From assembly GCF_902167145.1 (NCBI RefSeq), contig NC_050097.1, positions 42,082,095-42,146,094 of the forward strand: DNA of 64,000 bases, given 5' to 3'. This document shows positions 23,631-33,543 of this stretch, piece after piece. This DNA is from Zea mays (taxonomy: Eukaryota > Streptophyta > Magnoliopsida > Poales > Poaceae). The translations under genes were made by a program, and so were the position numbers. How positions within the stretch are numbered: position 1 is the first letter of the stretch; every line of letters begins with the position of its first letter. The notes beneath the pieces are model-generated. The model worked only from the letters and a program-made list of their open reading frames with translations. It made no database searches and was not told the origin of the DNA.

Positions 23631-23796
23631 TGGCACCTTGAGTGCCGGTGTTTGTTCATTGTGGCTGTCGAGGCCTGAACATCTGGGTATTTGAGTGTAA
23701 TACTGTGTTTCTTCCTCATTTCGAGCACTAGGACTCGCCTGTCGGCTAGCTGAACCGCTTAACCGAGCGTGAGTTGCCCTGCGCGGAAGGTGACGA

Positions 23797-24775
23797 GTGA
23801 GGTATCCATATCCCGGAGGCGTAGGAGTCCCTCGGCTCGGTCGGCCTTGCCACTCAAGGCTTCCCTTGCTCAGTTATAAAACCCTCGGCTGCTCTGCGAT
23901 GAGCCGGAGCCGGAGGCAGCGGTGTCAGCGTGGACAGAGGCGGAGTTGGCTCGAGAAGAAGCTTCGTCGGCCCGGGAGCACGTGGCCTCCCTGGCCGAGG
24001 GGGTGCAGCAGCGACGGCTGGAGCTTGGCCAGGTCATCCGCTAGCGGGACCAACCCTGGAGTCACGCTGCCGAGGCCTTGAGCCGGGCTGATGTCCTCGG
24101 GGGATAGCTGGCTGAGGATACGGAGCGGCCGGTCGAGGTGTCTGCTCGGGACGGGACCCTGGAGGAGACCCTGGCTGCAATGGCCCAAGCGCGGTGCTGG
24201 CGTCCTCCTTCGAGGTGGAGATCCTTCCGGCCGTGTCGCCGTCCGAGGCCGGGCCAGATTCCGCCGAAGGCGGAAACGACACCGAGGGTGCTGCTGCTCC
24301 CTCTGTTGATGTCTGAACCTGCAGGAACAGTTTGTCTGTAGTATGCGTATGTTTTTTGCGGCCGCCGAGGCCCAAACATACTATTGTCGTGTTATAAAGT
24401 TGTGTTTCCTTTCCTCTTGTTTCGAGTATCAGGACTTGTTCGTCGGTAGCAGAATCGTTTATCTGAGCGAGAGTTACTTTTCACGGGAGGTGATGAGTGA
24501 GGTATCTGTATCCCGGAGGCGTAGGAGTCCCTCGGCTCGGTCGGCCTCGCCGCTTACGTGCACTCTTACTCGTTCATAGGATTCTGTTATCGATATAGTC
24601 GAGAAGGCACGAAAATCGTTCTGGCAGAAAAGTTTTCGAGCGTTAAGACTCGTTCGGCAGCATAATCGCTTATCCGAGCGTGAGCTACTTATAGCGGAAG
24701 GTGATGAGTGAGGTATCCGTATCCCAGAGGCGTAGGAGTCCCTCGGCTCGGTCGGCCTTGCCGCTTACGTGTACT
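23797..24775. repeat. Dispersed 55-bp motif, three copies
   Basis: GTGAGGTATCCATATCCC followed by GAGGCGTAGGAGTCCCTCGG and CTCGGTCGGCCTTGCC occurs near 23800, 24500 and 24710 with few differences. Each copy is preceded by a similar GAAGGTGATGAGT. Spacing is irregular (about 700 and 215 bp). Confidence 0.8.
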
Positions 24776-24986
24776 CTGTCATTTTCAGGATCCCGCTATC
24801 GAAGCAGTCGAAAAGCGCGAAAGACGTTCTGGCATAAAGACTTTTACTGAGGAAAATCTTGACGCACCCCTTCTAGCCCCCGAGGGAGGGTCGGGCTTTG
24901 CCGAGGCAAGGCTGACCCTTCCTTGATGGTTAGACTCTATTTGTGTATGTATAGAAAACGAGGTATATGAACGACTTGAAAACATC

Positions 24987-27900
24987 TTAAGGGTAAAAGC
25001 GACGTAGCTGTTGGATGTTCCAAGCGTTGCCGTAGACCTCGCCTTGATCGTTGGCCAACTTGTATGTCCCGGGCTTCAAGATCTTGGCGATGATGAATGG
25101 CCCTTCCCAGGGAGGAGTAAGCTTGTGGCGACCTCGGGCATCCTGCCGCAGCCGAAGTACCAAGTCTCCCACCTGGAAGTCTTGGGGCCGAACCCCTCGG
25201 GCGTGGTAGCGTCGCAGAGACTGCTGATACCACGCCGAGTGTAGTAAGGCCATGTCCCGAGCTCTTCCAGCTGGTCCAGCGAGTCTTCTTGGCTGGTCTA
25301 GTTGCTTCGGTCATCGTACGCCTTTGTCCTCGGGGAACCGTATTCTAAGTCTGTGGGCAAGATAGCCTCGGCCCCATAGACTAGAAAGAACGGCGAAAAA
25401 CCCGTGGCTCGGCTTGGCGTCGTCCTCAGACTCCAGACCACCGAGGGTAGCTCTTTCATCCATCGCTTGCTGAACTTGTTGAGGTCATTGTAGATCCTCG
25501 GTTTTAAGTCCCTACAGAATCATCCCGTTGGCGCGCTACACCTGCCCATTCGTCATGGGGTGAGCTACGGTGGCCCAGTCCACACAGATGTGGTGGTCCT
25601 CGCAGAAGTTCAGGAACTTCTTCCCAGTGAACTGGGTGCCATTGTCAGTGATGATGGAGTTCGGGACCCCAAATGGATGATGTTGGTGAAGAACGCCACC
25701 GCCTGCTCGGACCTGATGCTGGTTAGGGGTCGGACATCGGTCCACTTGGAGAATTTGTCGATGGCGACCAGCAGGTGCGAGAAGCCCTCAGGTGCCTTCT
25801 ACAAGGGACCGACGAGGTCCAGACCCCACACAACAAACGACCAGGTGATGGGTATTGTCTGCAGGGCCTGAGCGGGCAGGTACGTCTGTCTTGCGTAGAA
25901 TTGACACCCTTGGCAGGAGCGCACAATCCTAGTGGCGTCGGCCACCGTGGTCGGCCAGTAGAAGCCTTGTCGGAAGGCGTTCCCGACGAGGGCTCGAGGC
26001 GCTGCATGGTGACCGCAAGCCCCCGAGTGTATCTCTTGCAATAGCTCCTGTCCTTCGGCGACGGATATGCATCGTTGGAGAACGCCTGAGGGGCTACGGT
26101 GGTAGAGCTCCTTTTCATCTCCCAGTAAGACGAACGACTTGGTGCACCGTGCCAGTCGCCGAGCCTCGGCTTTGTCGAGGGGTAGCTCTCCTCGGTGGAG
26201 ATATTGCAGGTACGGGGTCTGCCAGTTTCGATTAGGCGTGACCCCATTCCGCTCTTCCTCGACGCGCAGTGCCTCACCCTCGGCGGCCGAGGATACCTCG
26301 GGCTGGGCCGAGGCCTCCTCGGGGTGGGCCGAGGCATCCTCGGGCTCGGGCGTGTCGTCGGTCTTGACGGAGGGTTGATGTATGTCTCTGGAGAAGACGT
26401 CCGGGGGAACCGTTGTCCGCCCCGAGGCTATTTTAGCCAGCTCATCCGCAGTCTCGTTGTACCGTCGAGCGATGTGGTTGAGCTCGAGCCCGTAGAACTT
26501 GTCTTCCCAGCGCCAAACCTCGTCGCAGTAGGCCTCCATCTTCCAGTCGCAGCAGTGAGAGTTCTTCATGACTTGGTCAATGGCAAGCTGCGAGTCGCCG
26601 CGAGCGTCGAGGCGCTGAACCCCTAGCTCGATGGCGATGCGCAACCCGTTAACCAGAGCCTCGTACTCGGCCACGTTGTTTGACACCGGGAAATGGAGGC
26701 GCAGCACGTAGTGGAGGTGCTTCCCGAGGGGTGAGATGAAGAGCAGGCCTGCACCTGCTCCTGTTTTCATCAGGGACACATCGAAGTACATGGTCCAGAG
26801 TTCCGGTTGGATTGAAGCTGTTGGTAGCTGGGTGTCGACCCATTCAGCCATGAAGTCCGCCAAGACTTGGGACTTGATGGCCTTCCGAGGAGCGAATGAG
26901 ATTGTCTCGCCCATGATCTCCACCGCCCACTTTGCTATCCTACCCGAGGCCTCTCGGCACTGGATGATCTCCCCCAGGGGGAAGGGTGACACCACAGTTA
27001 CCAGATGAGACTCGAAGTAGTGTCGCAACTTTCGCCGCGTCAGAATTACTGCGTACAGTAGCTTCTAAATTTGCGGGTAGCGGATCTTGGTCTCGGATAG
27101 CACTTCACTGATGAAGTAGACCGGCCTCTGGACGAGCAGTGCATGCCCTTCTTCTCGTCTCTTGACTACGATCGTGGCGCTGACCACCTGAGTGGTTGCG
27201 GCTACGTAGATCAAGAGGGCTTCTCCTACAGCGGGGGCACCAAGATGGGCACACTTGTAAGGAGTGCCTTTAAGTTTCCGAGGGCTTCCTCGGCCTCGGG
27301 GGTCCAAGAGAAGCGCTCGGTCTTCCTTAAGAGGCGATACAAGGGTAGGCCTCTTTCGCCGAGACGCGAGATGAAGCGGCTCAGAGCCGCAAGGCATCCC
27401 ATGACCCTTTGTACTCCTTCCAAGTCTTTGATAGGCCCCATGTTGGTGACGGCCGCGATTTTCTCCGGGTTGGCCTCGATGCCTCGCTCAGAGACAATGA
27501 ACCCCAGGAGCATGCCTCGGGGGACTCCGAAGACACACTTCTCGGGATTGAGTTTCACGCCCTTCGCTCTCAAACACTTGAATGTCGTTTCAAGGTCAGA
27601 GAGGAGGTCGGAGGCTTTCCTCGTCTTGACTACGATGTCATCGACGTAAGCCTCGACCATTCGGCCGATGTGCTCTCCGAACACGTGGTTCATGCACCTT
27701 TGGTATGTCGCACCTGCATTCCTCAAACCAAATGGCATAGTAATATAGCAGTACATGCCAAAAGGTGTGATGAAAGAAGTCGCGAGCTGGTCGGACTCTT
27801 TCATCTTGATTTGGTGATAACCTGAGTAGGCATTGAGGAATGATAGGGTTTCGCACCCAGCAGTGGAATCCACGATTTGATCGATGCGAGGCAGAGGGTA

Positions 27901-28180
27901 GGGAACCTTCGGACATGATTTGTTTAGACCAGTGTAGTCTACACACATCCTCCACTTCCCACCTTTCTTTTTCACAAGCACAGGGTTGGCTAACCATTCG
28001 GGATGGAATACCTCTTTGATGAACCCTGCAGCCATCAGCTTGTGGATCTCCTCGCCTATGGCTCTGCGCTTTTCTTTGTCGAAACGGCGCAGAGGCTACT
28101 TCACGGGTCGGGCACCGGCTCGGATATCCAGTGAGTGCTCGGCGACATCCCTCGGTATGCCGGGCATGTCCGAAGGACTC
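24987..28180 (-). pseudogene. Huck-like pol: RT, RNase H and integrase, broken
   Basis: Read right to left. The RT frame is 28035-27226 (WRMCVDYTGLNKSCPK, FGLRNAGATYQRCM, AYVDDIVVKT at about 27650). The first RT catalytic site reads SFLNAYSGYHQ, with Asn where Asp is expected. RNase H and the integrase zinc region are in 27028-25799 (MYFDVS, EYEAL, DARGDSQLAIDQ, then GHHAAPRALVGNAF and CQGCQFYA), ending in a stop at WGLDLVGPL. The integrase core continues in other frames (SIITDNGTQFTGKKFLNF near 25640). The C-terminal part is 25253-24987 (FQVGDLVLRL, PWEGPFIIAKIL). At least three frame breaks or stops make this non-functional. Confidence 0.85.
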
Positions 28181-29468
28181 TGAAAGTCGCCTAGAGGGGG
28201 GGTGAATAGGGCGAAACTGAAATTCTCAAAAATAATCACAACTACAAGCCGGGTTAGCGTTAGAAATATAATCGAGTCCGCGAGAGAGGGCGCAAAACAA
28301 ATCGCAAGCGAATAATGGAGTGATACACGTGGATTTGTTTTACCGAGGTTCGGTTCTCTCAAACCTACTCCCCGTTGAGGAGGCCACAAAGGCCGGGTCT
28401 CTTTCAACCCTTCCCTCTCTCAAACGGTCCCTTGGACCGAGTGAGCTTCTCTTCTCAAATCACTTGGGAATCAAACTTCCCGCAAGGGCCACCACACGAT
28501 TGGTGCCTCTTGCCTCAATTACAAGTGAGTGTTTGATCACAAGAAAGAATGCGAAAGAAAAGAAGCGATCCAAGCGCAAGAGCTCAAATGAACACTACAA
28601 ATCACTCTCTCTAATCACTAATGCTTTGTGTGGAGTTGGGAGAGGATTTGATCTCTTTTGGTGTGCTTTGCAATGAATGCTAGCTCTTGTATAGTGGTTG
28701 GAAGCTGGAAAACTTGGATGCAATGAATGGTGGGGTGGTTGGGGTATTTATAGCCTCAACCACCAAACTTGACCGTTGGTGGAGGCTGTCTGTCGATGGC
28801 GCACCGGACAGTCCGGTGCCCCAGCCACGTCACCAGTGCCGTTGGAATCTGACTGTTGGAGTTCTGACTTCTGGGCCTGCCTCGATGTCCGGTGGCGCAC
28901 CGGACATGAACTGTTCAGTGTCCGGTGCGCCGGTATGGGCGCGCTTGCCTTCTGCGCGCGCTGCGCGCGCATTTAATGCGTTGCAGGTAGCCGTTGGCGC
29001 GAAGGAGTCGTTGCTCCGAGGATGCACCGGACAGTCTGGTGCACACCGGACATGTCCGGTGAATTATAGCGGAGCATCCTCCGCGAAATCCCGAGGCTGG
29101 CGAGTTCTAGAGCCGCGTCCCATTGGAGCAACGGACACTGTCCGGTGTGCACCGGACAGTCCGGTGAATTATAGCGCGCTGGCTCTAGATTTTCTCGAAG
29201 GTGACGAGTTGGAGTTGGAGTCCTCTGGTGCACCGGACACTGTCCGGTGGCACACCGGACAGTCCGGTGCGCCAGACCAGAGGAGCCTTCGGTTGCTTCT
29301 TTGCTCTTTTGTTGAACTCAATACTTGGTCTTTTTATTGGCTAAGTGTGAACCTTTTGCACCTGTATAACTTATACACTAGAACAAACTAGTTAGTCCAA
29401 AGATTTGTGTTGGGCAATTCAACCACCAAAATTATACAGGAACTAGGTGTAAGCCTAATTCCCTTTCA
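28181..29468 (-). repeat. 3' LTR of the Opie-like element
   Basis: 1,288 bp. About 28800-29275 is studded with CACCGGACAGTCCGGTG-like palindromes. Confidence 0.93.
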
Positions 29469-30284
29469 ATCTCCCCCTTTTTGGTGATGGATGCCAACAC
29501 AAACCAAAGCAAATATAGAAGTGCATAATTGAACTAGTTTGCATAATATAAGTGCAAAGGTTGCTTGGAATTAAGCCAATATAAATACTTACAAGATATG
29601 CATGGATTGTTTTTTTTTAATATTTTGGACCACGCTTGCACCACATGTTTTGTTTTTGCAAAAATCTTTTCAAAGTTCTTTTGCAAATAGTCAAGGGTAA
29701 ATGAATAAGAGTTTGCAAAGCTTTTTCAAGTTTTGAAATTTTCTCCCCCTGTTTCAAATGCTCTACCTTTGACTAAACAAAACTCCCCCTAAATGAAATC
29801 ATCCTCTTAGTGTTCAAGAGGGTTTTGATGATTCAAATTGAAATACTACTTTCTCCCCCTTTTGAACTCAATAAGATACCAATTGAAAAATACTCTTTGA
29901 AAACACTAAGTTTTTGAAATTAGTGGTGGTGCGGTCCTTTTGCTTTGGGCTAATCCTTTCTCCCCCTTTGGCATGAATCGCCAAAAACGGAGTCATTAGA
30001 GCCCTTCAAATTACTTTCTCCTCCTTTGGTCATAACTAAAAGAGTGAAGATTATACCAAAGTAGGAGGCCTTTTGCTTTGCTCTCTCCCCCAAGGATAGA
30101 GAGTGACACGGAGTGACGGTGAAGAATGAGTTGCGGAGTGGAAGCCTTTGTCTTCGCCGAAGATTCCAATTCCCTTTCAATACACCTATGACTTGGTTTG
30201 AAATAGACTTGAAAAACACATTAGTCATAGCATATATATAAAAGAGACATGATCAAAGGTATACTTATGAGCTATGTGTGCAAA
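29469..30284 (-). promoter_or_regulatory. Multiple polypurine tracts downstream of pol
   Basis: Next to the 3' LTR the minus strand reads AAAAAGGGGGAGAT. Further purine tracts of the AGGGGGAGAAA type occur near 29743, 29782, 29851, 29960 and 30085. Serial polypurine tracts between pol and the 3' LTR are a described Sirevirus signature. No ORF of substance is present. Confidence 0.8.
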
Positions 30285-33200
30285 TTAACAAAAGAAGTTC
30301 CTAGAATCAAGAATATTGAGCTCATGCCTAAGTTTGGTAAAAGTTTGTTCATCAAGAGGCTTGGTAAAGATATCGGCTAATTGATCTTTAGTGTTAATGT
30401 ATGAAATCTCGATATCCCCCTTTTGTTGGTGATCCCGAAGAAAATGATACCGAATGGCTATGTGCTTAGTGCGGCTATGCTCGACGGGATTGTCGGCCAT
30501 TTTGATTGCACTCTCATTATCACATAGCAAAGGGACTTTGGTTAATTTGTAACCGTAGTCCCGCAGGGTTTGCCTCATCCAAAGCAATTGCGCGCAACAA
30601 TGACCTGCGGCAATGTACTCGGCTTCAGCGGTTGAAAGAGCGACCGAATTTTGCTTCTTTGAAGCCCAAGACACCAAGGATCTTCCCAAGAACTGGCAAG
30701 TCCCCGATGTGCTCTTTCTATTAATCTTACACCCCGCCCAATCGGCATCCAAATAACCAATTAAATCAAAAGTGGATCCCCGAGGGTACCAAAGCCCAAA
30801 CTTAGGAGTATAAGCCAAATATCTCAAGATTCGTTTTACGGCCGTAAGGTGGGATTCCTTAGGGTCGGATTGGAACCTTGCACACATGCAAACGGAAAGC
30901 ATAATATCCGGTCGAGATGCACATAAATAGAGTAAAGAACCTATCATTGACCGGTATACCTTTTGATCCACGGACTTACCTCCCGTGTCGAGGTCGAGAT
31001 GCCCATTTGTTCCCATGGGAGTCTTGATGGGCTTGGCATCCTTCATTCCAAACTTGCTTAGGATGTCTTGAGTATACTTTGTTTGGCTAATGAAGGTGCC
31101 CTCTTGGAGTTGCTTGACTTGAAATCCTAGAAAATACTTCAACTCCCCCATCATAGACATCTCGAATTTCTGTGTCATGATCCTACTAAATTCTTCACAT
31201 GTAGATTTGTTAGTAGACCCAAATATAATATCATCAACATAAATTTGGCATACGAACAAATCATTGTCAAGAGTTTTAGTGAACAAAGTAGGATCGGCCT
31301 TGCCGACTTTGAAGCCATTAGCAATAAGAAAATTTCTAAGGCATTCATACCATGCTCTTGGGGCTTGCTTGAGCCCATAAAGCGCCTTAGAAAGCCTATA
31401 GACATGGTTAGGGTACTCACTGTCTTCAAAGCCGGGAGGTTGCTCAACATAGACCTCTTCCTTGATTGGTCCATTGAGGAAGGCACTTTTCACGTCCATT
31501 TGATAAAGCTTAAAGTCATGGTAAGTAGCATAGGCCAATAATATGCGAATTGACTCAAGCCTAGCTACGGGTGCATAGGTTTCACCGAAATCCAAACCTT
31601 CGACTTGGGAGTATCCTTTGGCCACAAGTCGTGCTTTGTTCCTTGTCACCACACCATGCTCATCTTGCTTGTTGCGGAAAACCCATTTGGTTCCTACAAC
31701 ATTTTGATTAGGACGTGGAACTAAATGCCATACCTCATTTCTAGTGAAGTTGTTGAGCTCCTCTTGCATCGCCACCACCCAATCCGAATCTTGTAGTGCT
31801 TCCTCTACCCTGTGTGGCTCAATAGAGGAAACAAACGAGTAATGTTCACAAAAATGTGCAACACGAGATCTAGTAGTTACCCCCTTATGAATGTCGCCGA
31901 GGATGGTGTCGACGGGGTGATCTCTTTGGATTGCTTGGTGGACTCTTGGGTGTGGCGGCTTTGGTTCTTGCTCATCCTCCTTTTCTTGATCATTTACATC
32001 TCCCCCTTGATCATTGCCATCATCTTGAGGTGGCTCAATTGCTTGATCTTCTACTTCATCAATTTGAGCTTCAACCTCATTTTGAGTCGGTGGAGATGCT
32101 TGCGTGGAGGAGGATGGTTGATCTTGTGCATGTGGAGGCTCTTCGGATTCCTTAGGACACACATCCCCAATGGACATGTTCCTTAGCGCGATGCATGGAG
32201 CCTGTTCTTCACCTATCTCATCAAGATCAACTTGCTCTACTTGAGAGCTGTTAGTCTCATCAAACACAACGTCACAAGAAACTTCAACTAGTCCTGAGGA
32301 CTTGTTAAAGACTCTATATGCCCTTGTGTTTGAATCATATCCTAGTAAAAAACCTTCTATAGTTTTAGGAGCAAATTTAGATTTTCTACCTCTCTTAACA
32401 AGAATAAAGCATTTGCTACCAAAAACTCTAAAATATGAAATATTGGGCTTTTTACCGGTTAGGAGTTCATAGGATGTCTTCTTGAGGATTCGGTGTAGAT
32501 ATAATCGGTTGATGGCGTAGCAGGCGGTGTTGACCGCCTCAGCCCAAAACCGATCCGGTGTCTTGTATTCATCAAGCATGGTTCTTGCCATGTCCAATAG
32601 AGTTCGATTTTTTCTCTCCACTACACCATTTTGTTGTGGAGTGTAGGGAGAAGAGAACTCATGCTTGATGCCCTCCTCCTCAAGGAAGCCTTCAATTTGA
32701 GAGTTCTTGAACTTCGTCCCGTTGTCGCTTCTTATTTTCTTGATCCTTAAGCAGAACTCATTTTGAGCCCGTCTCAAGAATCCCTTTAAGGTCTCTTGGG
32801 TTTGAGATTTTTCCTGTAAAAAGAATACCCAAGTGAAGCGAGAATAATCATCCACAATAACTAGACAGTACTTACTCCCGCCGATGCTTATGTAAGCGAT
32901 CGGGCCGAATAGGTCCATGTGAAGGAGCTCTAGTGGCCTGTCACTAGTCATGATGTTCTTGTGTGGATGATGAGTTCCAACTTGCTTCCCGGCTTGGCAT
33001 GCGCTACAAATCCTGTCTTTCTCAAAATGAACATTTGTTAGTCCTAAAATGTGTTCTCCCTTTAGAAGCTTATGAAGATTCTTCATTCCAACATGGGCTA
33101 GTCGGCGGTGCCAGAGCCAACCCAAGTTAGTCTTAGCAATTAAGCAAGTGTTGAGTTCAGCTCTATCAAAATCTACCAAGTACAGCTGACCCTCTAACAC

Positions 33201-33530
33201 TCCCTTAAATGCTATTGAATCATCACTTCTTCTAAAGACAGTGACACCTACATCAGTAAATAGACAGTTGTAGCCCATTTGACATAATTGCGAAACGGAA
33301 AGCAAGTTGTAATCTAATGATTCAACAAGAAAAACATTGGAAATGGAATGGTCGGGTGAAATAGCAATTTTACCCAAACCTTTGACCAAACCTTGATTTC
33401 CATCCCCGAATGTGATAGCTCGTTGGGGATCTTTGTTTTTCTCATATGAGGAGAACATATTCTTCTCCCGTGTCATGTGGTTTGTGCACCCGCTGTCGAG
33501 TATCCAACTTGAGCCTCCGGATGCATAAAC
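30285..33530 (-). CDS. Opie-like pol: protease, integrase, RT, RNase H
   Basis: The frame opens after a TAG at 33533-33531; the first internal Met is at 33476. Protease signature [12 protein letters not shown] lies upstream of that Met. GAG-pre-integrase ([17 protein letters not shown]), integrase core ([38 protein letters not shown]) and an acidic, Gln/Pro-rich linker follow. RT runs from [20 protein letters not shown] through [11 protein letters not shown] to YVDDIIFG (about residue 745 from the Met). RNase H has [17 protein letters not shown] and IFTKPLDE. No stop or frameshift is seen across about 1,080 codons. The pol frame differs from that of gag, so expression would need frameshifting or re-initiation. 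Confidence 0.93.
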   Translation of the reverse strand, partial: VYASGGSSWILDSGCTNHMTREKNMFSSYEKNKDPQRAITFGDGNQGLVKGLGKIAISPDHSISNVFLVESLDYNLLSVSQLCQMGYNCLFTDVGVTVFRRSDDSIAFKGVLEGQLYLVDFDRAELNTCLIAKTNLGWLWHRRLAHVGMKNLHKLLKGEHILGLTNVHFEKDRICSACQAGKQVGTHHPHKNIMTSDRPLELLHMDLFGPIAYISIGGSKYCLVIVDDYSRFTWVFFLQEKSQTQETLKGFLRRAQNEFCLRIKKIRSDNGTKFKNSQIEGFLEEEGIKHEFSSPYTPQQNGVVERKNRTLLDMARTMLDEYKTPDRFWAEAVNTACYAINRLYLHRILKKTSYELLTGKKPNISYFRVFGSKCFILVKRGRKSKFAPKTIEGFLLGYDSNTRAYRVFNKSSGLVEVSCDVVFDETNSSQVEQVDLDEIGEEQAPCIALRNMSIGDVCPKESEEPPHAQDQPSSSTQASPPTQNEVEAQIDEVEDQAIEPPQDDGNDQGGDVNDQEKEDEQEPKPPHPRVHQAIQRDHPVDTILGDIHKGVTTRSRVAHFCEHYSFVSSIEPHRVEEALQDSDWVVAMQEELNNFTRNEVWHLVPRPNQNVVGTKWVFRNKQDEHGVVTRNKARLVAKGYSQVEGLDFGETYAPVARLESIRILLAYATYHDFKLYQMDVKSAFLNGPIKEEVYVEQPPGFEDSEYPNHVYRLSKALYGLKQAPRAWYECLRNFLIANGFKVGKADPTLFTKTLDNDLFVCQIYVDDIIFGSTNKSTCEEFSRIMTQKFEMSMMGELKYFLGFQVKQLQEGTFISQTKYTQDILSKFGMKDAKPIKTPMGTNGHLDLDTGGKSVDQKVYRSMIGSLLYLCASRPDIMLSVCMCARFQSDPKESHLTAVKRILRYLAYTPKFGLWYPRGSTFDLIGYLDADWAGCKINRKSTSGTCQFLGRSLVSWASKKQNSVALSTAEAEYIAAGHCCAQLLWMRQTLRDYGYKLTKVPLLCDNESAIKMADNPVEHSRTKHIAIRYHFLRDHQQKGDIEISYINTKDQLADIFTKPLDEQTFTKLRHELNILDSRNFFC

Positions 33531-33543
33531 CTACAAAACAAGT

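Larger units (their letters stand above)
20819..24986. other. Long spacer between pol and 3' LTR of the Huck-like element
   Basis: About 4.2 kb without sense-strand retroelement domains. It holds a 77-bp tandem repeat, an antisense ORF with a TATA-like TTTAAAAA 50 bp upstream (near 22636), and three dispersed copies of a 55-bp motif. Tat-lineage elements are known to carry extra, often antisense, ORFs in this position. Confidence 0.65.
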
